Shown: positions 12,853 to 21,784 of the stretch, one piece after another | Layout of the letters: each line of letters starts with the position of its first letter | Position numbering within the stretch: the stretch's first letter is position 1 | Assembly (NCBI GenBank): GCA_036785705.1 | Contig: JAWUZG010000159.1 | Location: 1-64,000, forward strand | Length of the DNA: 64,000 nucleotides | Origin: Acanthornis magna | Taxonomy: Eukaryota > Chordata > Aves > Passeriformes > Acanthizidae | Direction of reading: 5' to 3' | Translations under genes and position numbers: made by a program | The notes under the pieces: generated by a model | Told to the model about the DNA's origin: nothing | Seen by the model: only the letters and a program-made list of their open reading frames with translations | The model's database searches: none

Positions 12853-14128
12853 TTAGCTAGGGCTAGGGTTAGGGTTACGCCTAGGGTTAGGGTTAGGAGA
12901 TCTAAAGGGCCGCGAGCTCCAGGAGCACTGGCGCTGGAAAGGGCCTGCCAAGACGAACGCGGCAAGGCCCCAACCTTGCTGCTCCCACACCTTTCTGATC
13001 TGGACCCCCCACAGGGGTGGGCACCTCGGCCCCAGCCCCAGGCTCGGGCCTAGGCTGCCCTGTGGCTCGGGCTTAGGCTTCAGAGAGCTGTGGAGTCTAC
13101 AGCTGCAGGGACGCTGGCACTGGACAGGACATTGCGAGGGCATCCATCACGGCAGGCTGCTGCCAGAGACTGGATGTTCCGTGGCTCTAAACATCCGGGA
13201 ATGGCCTGTGTCTGCTGCGAGGGGCCAGCTGGGTTTTGCTGACGGTGAGGCCTTCAGCGCCTGCTGCGGCCCCAGAGCTGCCCCAAGGCCTGGCTGAGCT
13301 TTCAGCCCTGGACTCTTGGGCTGGCAGTGCTCACCTGGGCCCTGAGTGGCCATGTGACCAGCAGTCCCAGCTGAGGGCTGGGGACATGAAGGCCATGGGG
13401 CTTAAAGGGCGCAGCATGAGGTCAGCACATGGTCACAGCCTAGAATCCTGCATGGGCTTCCTGTCCCGTCCCTGGTGCAATCCTCGGAGGTGGGAGCTCT
13501 GTGCACGTTTTTCTAGATCTCTTCTCTCCTTCTGGCTTTGTCTCTGCCTGTCTTTCTTCTCCTACTTCTCTTTGCCTAGAACTTTTGGCTAACATAGCAT
13601 TTTGTATGTTTCAGGGTTCTTCTCCGTGGGGCTCAGTTGATGCTCGACAAATGCTAAATTAACACTGAGTACTGCTCTGGTAAGTAGTTGAGAGTTGAAT
13701 TCTATGTTGTATTTCATCCTTTGCCGAAGATGGTTTATTTTTGAGCATTTGATTTTGTTCCTTTTGCCAGTAAGGCTTCAGTGTGATTTTCACCTCTTGA
13801 CTATATCTGGTGGGGATTTCTCCTTTGCGCTAAGAGAGAGCAGTAGAACCCTGAGTTAAACCGCTGGATCTAAGGCTCCAGGGCTTAACAGGTGCCTCCA
13901 TTGCCAACTGCACACGTTTTAATCTGTGCCACCTATGGTGCTGAGCCCCTCTGGCCCAGTGCCAAGCTGCCCTCAGGGGGGTGGGTCAGGCTGGAGAGAT
14001 CTAAAGGGCCTGGAGCTCCAGCAACACTGGCGCTGGAAAGGGCCTGCCGAGGCCATTGCAGCAGCGCCCCAACATTGCTGCTCCTCCATCTTTCTGAGGT
14101 GGAAAACCCAGGTAGTGTGTTGGGGTAA
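12853..14128 (+). repeat. satellite copy 11
   Basis: Carries gagctgcccc, gctttcag, exon allele CGAC and gttcc. It is the full-length counterpart of copy 5. Confidence 0.98.
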
Positions 14129-15404
14129 TTAGCTAGGGCTAGGGTTAGGGTTACGCCTAGGGTTAGGGTTAGGAGATCTAAAGGGCCGCAAGCTCCAGGA
14201 GCACTGGCGCTGGAAAGGGCCTGCCAAGACGAACGCGGCAAGGCCCCAACCTTGCTGCTCCCACACCTTTCTGATCTGGACCCCCCACAGGGGTGGGCAC
14301 CTCGGCCCCAGCCCCAGGCTCGGGCCTAGGCTGCCCTGTGGCTCGGGCTTAGGCTTCAGAGAGCTGTGGAGTCTACAGCTGCAGGGACGCTGGCACTGGA
14401 CAGGACATTGCGAGGGCATCCATCATGGCAGGCTGCTGCCAGAGACTGGATGTTCCGTGGCTCTAAACATCCGGGAATGGCCTGTGTCTGCTGCGAGGGG
14501 CCAGCTGGGTTTTGCTGACGGTGAGGCCTTCAGCGCCTGCTGCGGCCCCAGAGCCGCTCCAAGGCCTGGCTGAGCTGTCAGCCCTGGACTCTTGGGCTGG
14601 CAGTGCTCACCTGGGCCCTGAGTGGCCATGAGACCAGCAGTCCCAGCTGAGGGCTGGGGACATGAAGGCCATGGGGCTTAAAGGGCGCAGCATGAGGTCA
14701 GCACATGGTCACAGCCTAGAATCCTGCATGGGCTTCCTGTCCCGTCCCTGGTGCAATCCTCGGAGGTGGGAGCTCTGTGCACGTTTTTCTAGATCTCTTC
14801 TCTCCTTCTGGCTTTGTCTCTGCCTGTCTTTCTTCTCCTACTTCTCTTTGCCTAGAACTTTTGGCTAACATAGCATTTTGTATGTTTCAGGGTTCTTCTC
14901 CGCGGGGCTCAGTTGATGCTAGGTAAATGCTAAATTAACACTGAGTACTGCTCTGGTAAGTAGTTGAGAGTTGAATTCTATGTTGTATGTCATCCTTTGC
15001 CGAAGATGGTTTATTTTTGAGCATTTGATTTTGATCCTTTTGCCAATAAGGCTTCAGTGTGATTTTCACCTCTTGACTATATCTGGTGGGGATTTCTCCT
15101 TTGCGCTAAGAGAGAGCAGTAGAACCCTGAGTTAAACCGCTGGATCTAAGGCTCCAGGGCTTAACAGGTGCCTCCATTGCCAACTGCACACGTTTTAATC
15201 TGTGCCACCTATGGTGCTGAGCCCCTCTGGCCCAGTGCCAAGCTGCCCTCAGGGGGGTGGGTCAGGCTGGAGAGATCTAAAGGGCCTGGAGCTCCAGCAA
15301 CACTGGCGCTGGAAAGGGCCTGCCGAGGCCATTGCAGCAGCGCCCCAACATTGCTGCTCCTCCATCTTTCTGAGGTGGAAAACCCAGGTAGTGTGTTGGG
15401 GTAA
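14129..15404 (+). repeat. satellite copy 12
   Basis: Counterpart of copy 6: offset-62 A, catcatgg, ccgctcc, atgagacc, ctccgcgggg, AGGT, ttgtatgtc, ccaataagg. Confidence 0.98.
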
Positions 15405-16680
15405 TTAGCTAGGGCTAGGGTTAGGGTTACGCCTAGGGTTAGGGTTAGGAGATCTAAAGGGCCGCGAGCTCCAGGAGCACTGGCGCTGGAAAGGGCCTGC
15501 CAAGACGAACGCGGCAAGGCCCCAACCTTGCTGCTCCCACACCTTTCTGATCTGGACCCCCCACAGGGGTGGGCACCTCGGCCCCAGCCCCAGGCTCGGG
15601 CCTAGGCTGCCCTGTGGCTCGGGCTTAGGCTTCAGAGAGCTGTGGAGTCTACAGCTGCAGGGACGCTGGCACTGGACAGGACATTGCAAGGGCATCCATC
15701 ACGGCAGGCTGCTGCCAGAGACTGGATGTTCCGTGGCTCTAAACATCCGGGAATGGCCTGTGTCTGCTGCGAGGGGCCAGCTGGGTTTTGCTGACGGTGA
15801 GGCCTTCAGCGCCTGCTGCGGCCCCAGAGCCGCCCCAAGGCCTGGCTGAGCTGTCAGCCCTGGACTCTTGGGCTGGCAGTGCTCACCTGGGCCCTGAGTG
15901 GCCATGTGACCAGCAGTCCCAGCTGAGGGCTGGGGACATGAAGGCCATGGGGCTTAAAGGGCGCAGCATGAGGTCAGCACATGGTCACAGCCTAGAATCC
16001 TGCATGGGCTTCCTGTCCCGTCCCTGGTGCAATCCTCGGAGATGGGAGCTCTGTGCACGTTTTTCTAGATCTCTTCTCTCCTTCTGGCTTTGTCTCTGCC
16101 TGTCTTTCTTCTCCTACTTCTCTTTGCCTAGAACTTTTGACCAACATAGCATTTTGTATGTTTCAGGGTTCTTCTCCGTGGGGCTCAGTTGATGCTCGAC
16201 AAATGCTAAATTAACACTGAGTACTGCTCTGGTAAGTAGTTGAGAGTTGAATTCTATGTTGTATTTCATCCTTTGCCGAAGATGGTTTATTTTTGAGCAT
16301 TTGATTTTGTTCCTTTTGCCAGTAAGGCTTCAGTGTGATTTTCACCTCTTGACTATATCTGGTGGGGATTTCTCCTTTGCGCTAAGAGAGAGCAGTAGAA
16401 CCCTGAGTTAAACCGCTGGATCTAAGGCTCCAGGGCTTAACAGGTGCCTCCATTGCCAACTGCACACGTTTTAATCTGTGCCACCTATGGTGCTGAGCCC
16501 CTCTGGCCCAGTGCCAAGCTGCCCTCAGGGGGGTGGGTCAGGCTGGAGAGATCTAAAGGGCCTGGAGCTCCAGCAACACTGGCGCTGGAAAGGGCCTGCC
16601 GAGGCCATTGCAGCAGCGCCCCAACATTGCTGCTCCTCCATCTTTCTGAGGTGGAAAACCCAGGTAGTGTGTTGGGGTAA
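15405..16680 (+). repeat. satellite copy 13
   Basis: Counterpart of copy 7 (cggagatggg, CGAC). The change to ttttgaccaac replaces the ctaac branch-point-like pentamer with ccaac. Confidence 0.98.
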
Positions 16681-17956
16681 TTAGCTAGGGCTAGGGTTAG
16701 GGTTACGCCTAGGGTTAGGGTTAGGAGATCTAAAGGGCCGCAAGCTCCAGGAGCACTGGCGCTGGAAAGGGCCTGCCAAGACGAACGCAGCAAGGCCCCA
16801 ACCTTGCTGCTCCCACACCTTTCTGATCTGGACCCCCCACAGGGGTGGGCACCTCGGCCCCAGCCCCAGGCTCGGGCCTAGGCTGCCCTGTGGCTCGGGC
16901 TTAGGCTTCAGAGAGCTGTGGAGTCTACAGCTGCAGGGACGCTGGCACTGGACAGGACATTGCAAGGGCATCCATCACGGCAGGCTGCTGCCAGAGACTG
17001 GATGTTCCGTGGCTCTAAACATCCGGGAATGGCCTGTGTCTGCTGCGAGGGGCCAGCTGGGTTTTGCTGACGGTGAGGCCTTCAGCGCCTGCTGCGGCCC
17101 CAGAGCCGCTCCAAGGCCTGGCTGAGCTGTCAGCCCTGGACTCTTGGGCTGGCAGTGCTCACCTGGGCCCTGAGTGGCCATGTGACCAGCAGTCCCAGCT
17201 GAGGGCTGGGGACATGAAGGCCATGGGGCTTAAAGGGCGCAGCATGAGGTCAGCACATGGTCACAGCCTAGAATCCTGCATGGGCTTCCTGTCCCGTCCC
17301 TGGTGCAATCCTCGGAGGTGGGAGCTCTGTGCACGTTTTTCTAGATCTCATCTCTCCTTCTGGCTTTGTCTCTGCCTGTCTTTCTTCTCCTACTTCTCTT
17401 TGCCTAGAACTTTTGGCTAACATAGCATTTTGTATGTTTCAGGGTTCTTCTCCGTGGGGCTCAGTTGATGCTCGACAAATGCTAAATTAACACTGAGTAC
17501 TGCTCTGGTAAGTAGTTGAGAGTTGAATTCTATGTTGTATTTCATCCTTTGCCGAAGATGGTTTATTTTTGAGCATTTGATTTTGTTCCTTTTGCCAGTA
17601 AGGCTTCAGTGTGATTTTCACCTCTTGACTATATCTGGTGGGGATTTCTCCTTTGCGCTAAGAGAGAGCAGTAGAACCCTGAGTTAAACCGCTGGATCTA
17701 AGGCTCCAGGGCTTAACAGGTGCCTCCATTGCCAACTGCACACGTTTTAATCTGTGCCACCTATGGTGCTGAGCCCCTCTGGCCCAGTGCCAAGCTGCCC
17801 TCAGGGGGGTGGGTCAGGCTGGAGAGATCTAAAGGGCCTGGAGCTCCAGCAACACTGGCGCTGGAAAGGGCCTGCCGAGGCCATTGCAGCAGCGCCCCAA
17901 CATTGCTGCTCCTCCATCTTTCTGAGGTGGAAAACCCAGGTAGTGTGTTGGGGTAA
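16681..17956 (+). repeat. satellite copy 14
   Basis: Its 5' part combines offset-62 A, cgcagcaagg and gcaagg, a combination also seen in copies 22 and 42. Further markers are ccgctcc, atctcatctc, exon allele CGAC and gttcc. Confidence 0.98.
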
Positions 17957-18000
17957 TTAGCTAGGGCTAGGGTTAGGGTTACGCCTAGGGTTAGGGTTAG
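17957..18000 (+). repeat. telomere-like block (offsets 1-44)
   Basis: Short interstitial telomeric sequence. It contains gggctaggg, two tagggttaggg stretches and a ttacgccta spacer between them. Five GGG tracts lie within 44 bp, four of the tract-to-tract loops being 3, 3, 9 and 3 nt. The G-rich strand is the + strand in all 51 blocks of the window. The motif tagggttag, bound by the Myb domains of TRF1/TRF2 in duplex form and by POT1 as single strand (known for vertebrate shelterin), occurs in each half. The block opens every unit listed here. Across the 51 blocks I found only one substitution, in copy 46. Confidence 0.95.
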
Positions 18001-18107
18001 GAGATCTAAAGGGCCGCGAGCTCCAGGAGCACTGGCGCTGGAAAGGGCCTGCCAAGACGAACGCGGCAAGGCCCCAACCTTGCTGCTCCCACACCTTTCT
18101 GATCTGG
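18001..18107 (+). repeat. segment B of internal duplication (107 bp)
   Basis: Starts gagatctaaaggg and ends ctgatctgg. It aligns without gaps to segment A (19100-19206): 89 of 107 positions agree by hand count. The shared core includes actggcgctggaaagggcc. Most differences cluster at residues 54-70 of the segment. It lies immediately 3' of the telomere-like block. Confidence 0.93.
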
Positions 18108-18143
18108 ACCCCCCACAGGGGTGGGCACCTCGGCCCCAGCCCC

Positions 18144-18186
18144 AGGCTCGGGCCTAGGCTGCCCTGTGGCTCGGGCTTAGGCTTCA
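18144..18186 (+). repeat. degenerate telomere-like linker
   Basis: Two related parts of about 22 bp start ggctcgggcctagg and ggctcgggcttagg. Their cggg-cttagg-ctt pattern resembles a decayed GGGTTAGGG run. It sits between segments B and C, the equivalent position to the intact telomeric block between A and B. A telomeric origin is my inference; a simple local 22-bp duplication is the alternative. Confidence 0.45.
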
Positions 18187-18194
18187 GAGAGCTG

Positions 18195-18277
18195 TGGAGT
18201 CTACAGCTGCAGGGACGCTGGCACTGGACAGGACATTGCAAGGGCATCCATCACGGCAGGCTGCTGCCAGAGACTGG
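18195..18277 (+). repeat. possible diverged third copy, segment C
   Basis: Contains agctgcagggac followed by gctggcactggacagg, which parallels agctccaggagcactggcgctggaaagg of segment B with small gaps. The tail ctgctgccagagactgg recalls the end of A and B. The ctggc(g/a)ctgga core of A, B and C is spaced 177 bp (A to B) and 186 bp (B to C), consistent with an ancestral repeat of about 180 bp. The alignment is much weaker than A versus B. Confidence 0.45.
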
Positions 18278-18611
18278 ATGTTCCGTGGCTCTAAACATCC
18301 GGGAATGGCCTGTGTCTGCTGCGAGGGGCCAGCTGGGTTTTGCTGACGGTGAGGCCTTCAGCGCCTGCTGCGGCCCCAGAGCCGCTCCAAGGCCTGGCTG
18401 AGCTGTCAGCCCTGGACTCTTGGGCTGGCAGTGCTCACCTGGGCCCTGAGTGGCCATGTGACCAGCAGTCCCAGCTGAGGGCTGGGGACATGAAGGCCAT
18501 GGGGCTTAAAGGGCGCAGCATGAGGTCAGCACATGGTCACAGCCTAGAATCCTGCATGGGCTTCCTGTCCCGTCCCTGGTGCAATCCTCGGAGGTGGGAG
18601 CTCTGTGCACG
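18278..18611. other. GC-rich middle of unit, nothing recognised
   Basis: This stretch (offsets 322-655) has no gene, known repeat or motif that I can identify. It contains the W-haplotype sites (329, 345, 363, 503, 518) and a donor-like acggtgagg (about 18348). Short open frames cross it on both strands but have TTG or GTG starts, or end in the pyrimidine tract. Confidence 0.7.
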
Positions 18612-18680
18612 TTTTTCTAGATCTCTTCTCTCCTTCTGGCTTTGTCTCTGCCTGTCTTTCTTCTCCTACTTCTCTTTGCC
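18612..18680 (+). other. pyrimidine-rich tract (offsets 656-724)
   Basis: A tract of about 69 bp, overwhelmingly C and T on the + strand, ends tctctttgcctag, which by itself resembles a 3' splice site. Near its start, tctcttctct is a pair of 5-bp direct repeats. One repeat is lost in copies 44, 45, 48 and 50. Confidence 0.85.
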
Positions 18681-18692
18681 TAGAACTTTTGG

Positions 18693-18789
18693 CTAACATA
18701 GCATTTTGTATGTTTCAGGGTTCTTCTCCGTGGGGCTCAGTTGATGCTCGACAAATGCTAAATTAACACTGAGTACTGCTCTGGTAAGT
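18693..18789 (+). other. exon-like cassette with splice signals
   Basis: Signals read in order on the + strand. A ctaac branch-point-like pentamer lies at 18693-18697, its adenine 22 nt before the intron end. A gtatgtttcag acceptor ends at 18718. The 65-nt putative exon is 18719-18783, and a canonical gtaagt donor is at 18784-18789. The exon begins ggttcttctccg and ends actgctctg. Its length is not a multiple of three. The cassette recurs at offsets 763-827 of full-length units. Either the unit captured part of a transcribed locus, or these are chance matches to short consensus signals. No evidence of expression is available from sequence. Confidence 0.5.
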
Positions 18790-19099
18790 AGTTGAGAGTT
18801 GAATTCTATGTTGTATTTCATCCTTTGCCGAAGATGGTTTATTTTTGAGCATTTGATTTTGTTCCTTTTGCCAGTAAGGCTTCAGTGTGATTTTCACCTC
18901 TTGACTATATCTGGTGGGGATTTCTCCTTTGCGCTAAGAGAGAGCAGTAGAACCCTGAGTTAAACCGCTGGATCTAAGGCTCCAGGGCTTAACAGGTGCC
19001 TCCATTGCCAACTGCACACGTTTTAATCTGTGCCACCTATGGTGCTGAGCCCCTCTGGCCCAGTGCCAAGCTGCCCTCAGGGGGGTGGGTCAGGCTGGA
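18790..19099. other. AT-richer part of unit, no gene recognised
   Basis: Offsets 834-1143. It holds the single EcoRI site of the unit (18801-18806) and a minus-strand AATAAA (tttatt at 18838-18843), plus the linked variable sites at 18862 and 18874. Near its right end a caggggggtggg run occurs. No coding potential or named repeat is seen. Confidence 0.7.
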
Positions 19100-19206
19100 G
19101 AGATCTAAAGGGCCTGGAGCTCCAGCAACACTGGCGCTGGAAAGGGCCTGCCGAGGCCATTGCAGCAGCGCCCCAACATTGCTGCTCCTCCATCTTTCTG
19201 AGGTGG
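19100..19206 (+). repeat. segment A of internal duplication (107 bp)
   Basis: Partner of segment B, about 83% identical and the same length, starting gagatctaaagggcc and ending ctgaggtgg. It contains a perfect 12-bp palindrome ctggagctccag that B has lost. A 26-bp linker ending gtgttggggtaa joins it to the next telomere-like block. Confidence 0.93.
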
Positions 19207-19232
19207 AAAACCCAGGTAGTGTGTTGGGGTAA

Positions 19233-20508
19233 TTAGCTAGGGCTAGGGTTAGGGTTACGCCTAGGGTTAGGGTTAGGAGATCTAAAGGGCCGCGAGCTCC
19301 AGGAGCACTGGCGCTGGAAAGGGCCTGCCAAGACGAACGCGGCAAGGCCCCAACCTTGCTGCTCCCACACCTTTCTGATCTGGACCCCCCACAGGGGTGG
19401 GCACCTCGGCCCCAGCCCCAGGCTCGGGCCTAGGCTGCCCTGTGGCTCGGGCTTAGGCTTCAGAGAGCTGTGGAGTCTACAGCTGCAGGGACGCTGGCAC
19501 TGGACAGGACATTGCAAGGGCATCCATCACGGCAGGCTGCTGCCAGAGACTGGATGTTCCATGGCTCTAAACATCCGGGAATGGCCTGTGTCTGCTGCGA
19601 GGGGCCAGCTGGGTTTTGCTGACGGTGAGGCCTTCAGCGCCTGCTGCGGCCCCAGAGCCGCTCCAAGGCCTGGCTGAGCTGTCAGCCCTGGACTCTTGGG
19701 CTGGCAGTGCTCACCTGGGCCCTGAGTGGCCATGTGACCAGCAGTCCCAGCTGAGGGCTGGGGACATGAAGGCCATGGGGCTTAAAGGGCGCAGCATGAG
19801 GTCAGCACATGGTCACAGCCTAGAATCCTGCATGGGCTTCCTGTCCCGTCCCTGGTGCAATCCTCGGAGGTGGGAGCTCTGTGCACGTTTTTCTAGATCT
19901 CTTCTCTCCTTCTGGCTTTGTCTCTGCCTGTCTTTCTTCTCCTACTTCTCTTTGCCTAGAACTTTTGGCTAACATAGCATTTTGTATGTTTCAGGGTTCT
20001 TCTCCGTGGGGCTCATTTGATGCTAGGTAAATGCTAAATTAACACTGAGTACTGCTCTGGTAAGTAGTTGAGAGTTGAATTCTATGTTGTATTTCATCCT
20101 TTGCCGAAGATGGTTTATTTTTGAGCATTTGATTTTGTTCCTTTTGCCAGTAAGGCTTCAGTGTGATTTTCACCTCTTGACTATATCTGGTGGGGATTTC
20201 TCCTTTGCGCTAAGAGAGAGCAGTAGAACCCTGAGTTAAACCGCTGGATCTAAGGCTCCAGGGCTTAACAGGTGCCTCCATTGCCAACTGCACACGTTTT
20301 AATCTGTGCCACCTATGGTGCTGAGCCCCTCTGGCCCAGTGCCAAGCTGCCCTCAGGGGGGTGGGTCAGGCTGGAGAGATCTAAAGGGCCTGGAGCTCCA
20401 GCAACACTGGCGCTGGAAAGGGCCTGCCGAGGCCATTGCAGCAGCGCCCCAACATTGTTGCTCCTCCATCTTTCTGAGGTGGAAAACCCAGGTAGTGTGT
20501 TGGGGTAA
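19233..20508 (+). repeat. satellite copy 16
   Basis: Carries gttccatgg, ccgctcc, gctcatttgatg within the exon (shared only with copy 43), exon allele AGGT combined with gttcc (an unusual pairing), and a private aacattgttgc in segment A. Confidence 0.98.
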
Positions 20509-21784
20509 TTAGCTAGGGCTAGGGTTAGGGTTACGCCTAGGGTTAGGGTTAGGAGATCTAAAGGGCCGCGAGCTCCAGGAGCACTGGCGCTGGAAAGGGC
20601 CTGCCAAGACGAACGCGGCAAGGCCCCAACCTTGCTGCTCCCACACCTTTCTGATCTGGACCCCCCACAGGGGTGGGCACCTCGGCCCCAGCCCCAGGCT
20701 CGGGCCTAGGCTGCCCTGTGGCTCGGGCTTAGGCTTCAGAGAGCTGTGGAGTCTACAGCTGCAGGGACGCTGGCACTGGACAGGACATTGCGAGGGCATC
20801 CATCATGGCAGGCTGCTGCCAGAGACTGGATGTTCCATGGCTCTAAACATCCAGGAATGGCCTGTGTCTGTTGCGAGGGGCCAGCTGGGTTTTGCTGACG
20901 GTGAGGCCTTCAGCGCCTGCTGCGGCCCCAGAGCCGCCCCAAGGCCTGGCTGAGCTGTCAGCCCTGGACTCTTGGGCTGGCAGTGCTCACCTGGGCCCTG
21001 AGTGGCCATGAGACCAGCAGTCCCAACTGAGGGCTGGGGACATGAAGGCCATGGGGCTTAAAGGGCGCAGCATGAGGTCAGCACATGGTCACAGCCTAGA
21101 ATCCTGCATGGGCTTCCTGTCCCGTCCCTGGTGCAATCCTCGGAGGTGGGAGCTCTGTGCACGTTTTTCTAGATCTCTTCTCTCCTTCTGGCTTTGTCTC
21201 TGCCTGTCTTTCTTCTCCTACTTCTCTTTGCCTAGAACTTTTGGCTAACATAGCATTTTGTATGTTTCAGGGTTCTTCTCCGTGGGGCTCAGTTGATGCT
21301 AGGTAAATGCTAAATTAACACTGAGTACTGCTCTGGTAAGTAGTTGAGAGTTGAATTCTATGTTGTATTTCATCCTTTGCCGAAGATGGTTTATTTTTGA
21401 GCATTTGATTTTGATCCTTTTGCCAGTAAGGCTTCAGTGTGATTTTCACCTCTTGACTATATCTGGTGGGGATTTCTCCTTTGCGCTAAGAGAGAGCAGT
21501 AGAACCCTGAGTTAAACCGCTGGATCTAAGGCTCCAGGGCTTAACAGGTGCCTCCATTGCCAACTGCACACGTTTTAATCTGTGCCACCTATGGTGCTGA
21601 GCCCCTCTGGCCCAGTGCCAAGCTGCCCTCAGGGGGGTGGGTCAGGCTGGAGAGATCTAAAGGGCCTGGAGCTCCAGCAACACTGGCGCTGGAAAGGGCC
21701 TGCCGAGGCCATTGCAGCAGCGACCCAACATTGCTGCTCCTCCATCTTTCTGAGGTGGAAAACCCAGGTAGTGTGTTGGGGTAA
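20509..21784 (+). repeat. satellite copy 17 (W haplotype)
   Basis: First unit with the full W set: gttccatgg, catccagg, gttgcgagg, atgagacc and cccaactg. Also catcatgg, allele AGGT, and gcgaccc in segment A (shared with copy 21). Duplicated in copy 19. Confidence 0.98.

Larger units (their letters stand above)
3210..16760 (+). repeat. six-unit duplication, copies 3-7 and 9-13
   Basis: Copies 6/12 and 7/13 share rare markers at an exact shift of 7,656 bp (6 x 1,276). Copies 5/11, 4/10 and the second half of 3/9 follow the same register once the single-base indels are allowed for. The right end lies between offsets 62 and about 108 of copies 8 and 14, because only copy 14 has cgcagcaagg. Copies 1-2 match copies 9-10 as well, so the pair 3-4 looks like an additional dimer duplication on the left. 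Limits are approximate. Confidence 0.85.
17957..19232 (+). repeat. satellite copy 15 (reference unit)
   Basis: Full length and without private changes that I noticed, so the sub-elements below are described on it. Markers: offset-62 G, gcaagg, ccgctcc, atgtgacc, exon allele CGAC, gttcc, ccagtaagg. Confidence 0.98.

Noticed and set aside
17720..17956. 78-residue + strand open frame in every unit
   Set aside because: GTG start in a eukaryotic satellite, no recognisable domain. Near invariance matches the surrounding non-coding sequence.
17957..18000. True chromosome end
   Set aside because: The telomeric block is only 44 bp, imperfect and repeated inside the array. No long TTAGGG run occurs in the window.
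17761..18069. 102-residue minus-strand open frame spanning two units
   Set aside because: It crosses segments A and B and the telomeric block, is low in complexity, and has no recognisable family or plausible gene structure.
18110..18135. CTCF-like site in ccacaggggtgggca
   Set aside because: It lacks a base of the CTCF core and does not fit without a gap, so it was not called.
17957..18247. 96-residue minus-strand open frame with a Pro/Asn-rich end
   Set aside because: The repeating Asn-Pro pattern is the translated telomeric block read on the C-rich strand. No domain, and it exists only because units are near identical.
18340..18696. 118-residue + strand open frame recurring in many units
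   Set aside because: It starts with TTG rather than ATG. Its C-terminal hydrophobic part is just the translated pyrimidine tract, and the frame breaks in units with the 5-bp deletion. Conservation reflects recent unit copying, and no domain is recognisable.
18484..18696. 68-residue ATG-initiated frame with a hydrophobic tail like a small membrane protein
   Set aside because: The hydrophobic tail comes from the T/C-rich tract ahead of the exon-like cassette. There is no other support.
19111..19130. Palindrome ctggagctccag in segment A as a regulatory operator
   Set aside because: A 12-bp palindrome containing a SacI site is plausible by chance in GC-rich DNA. It is lost in segment B and has no supporting context.
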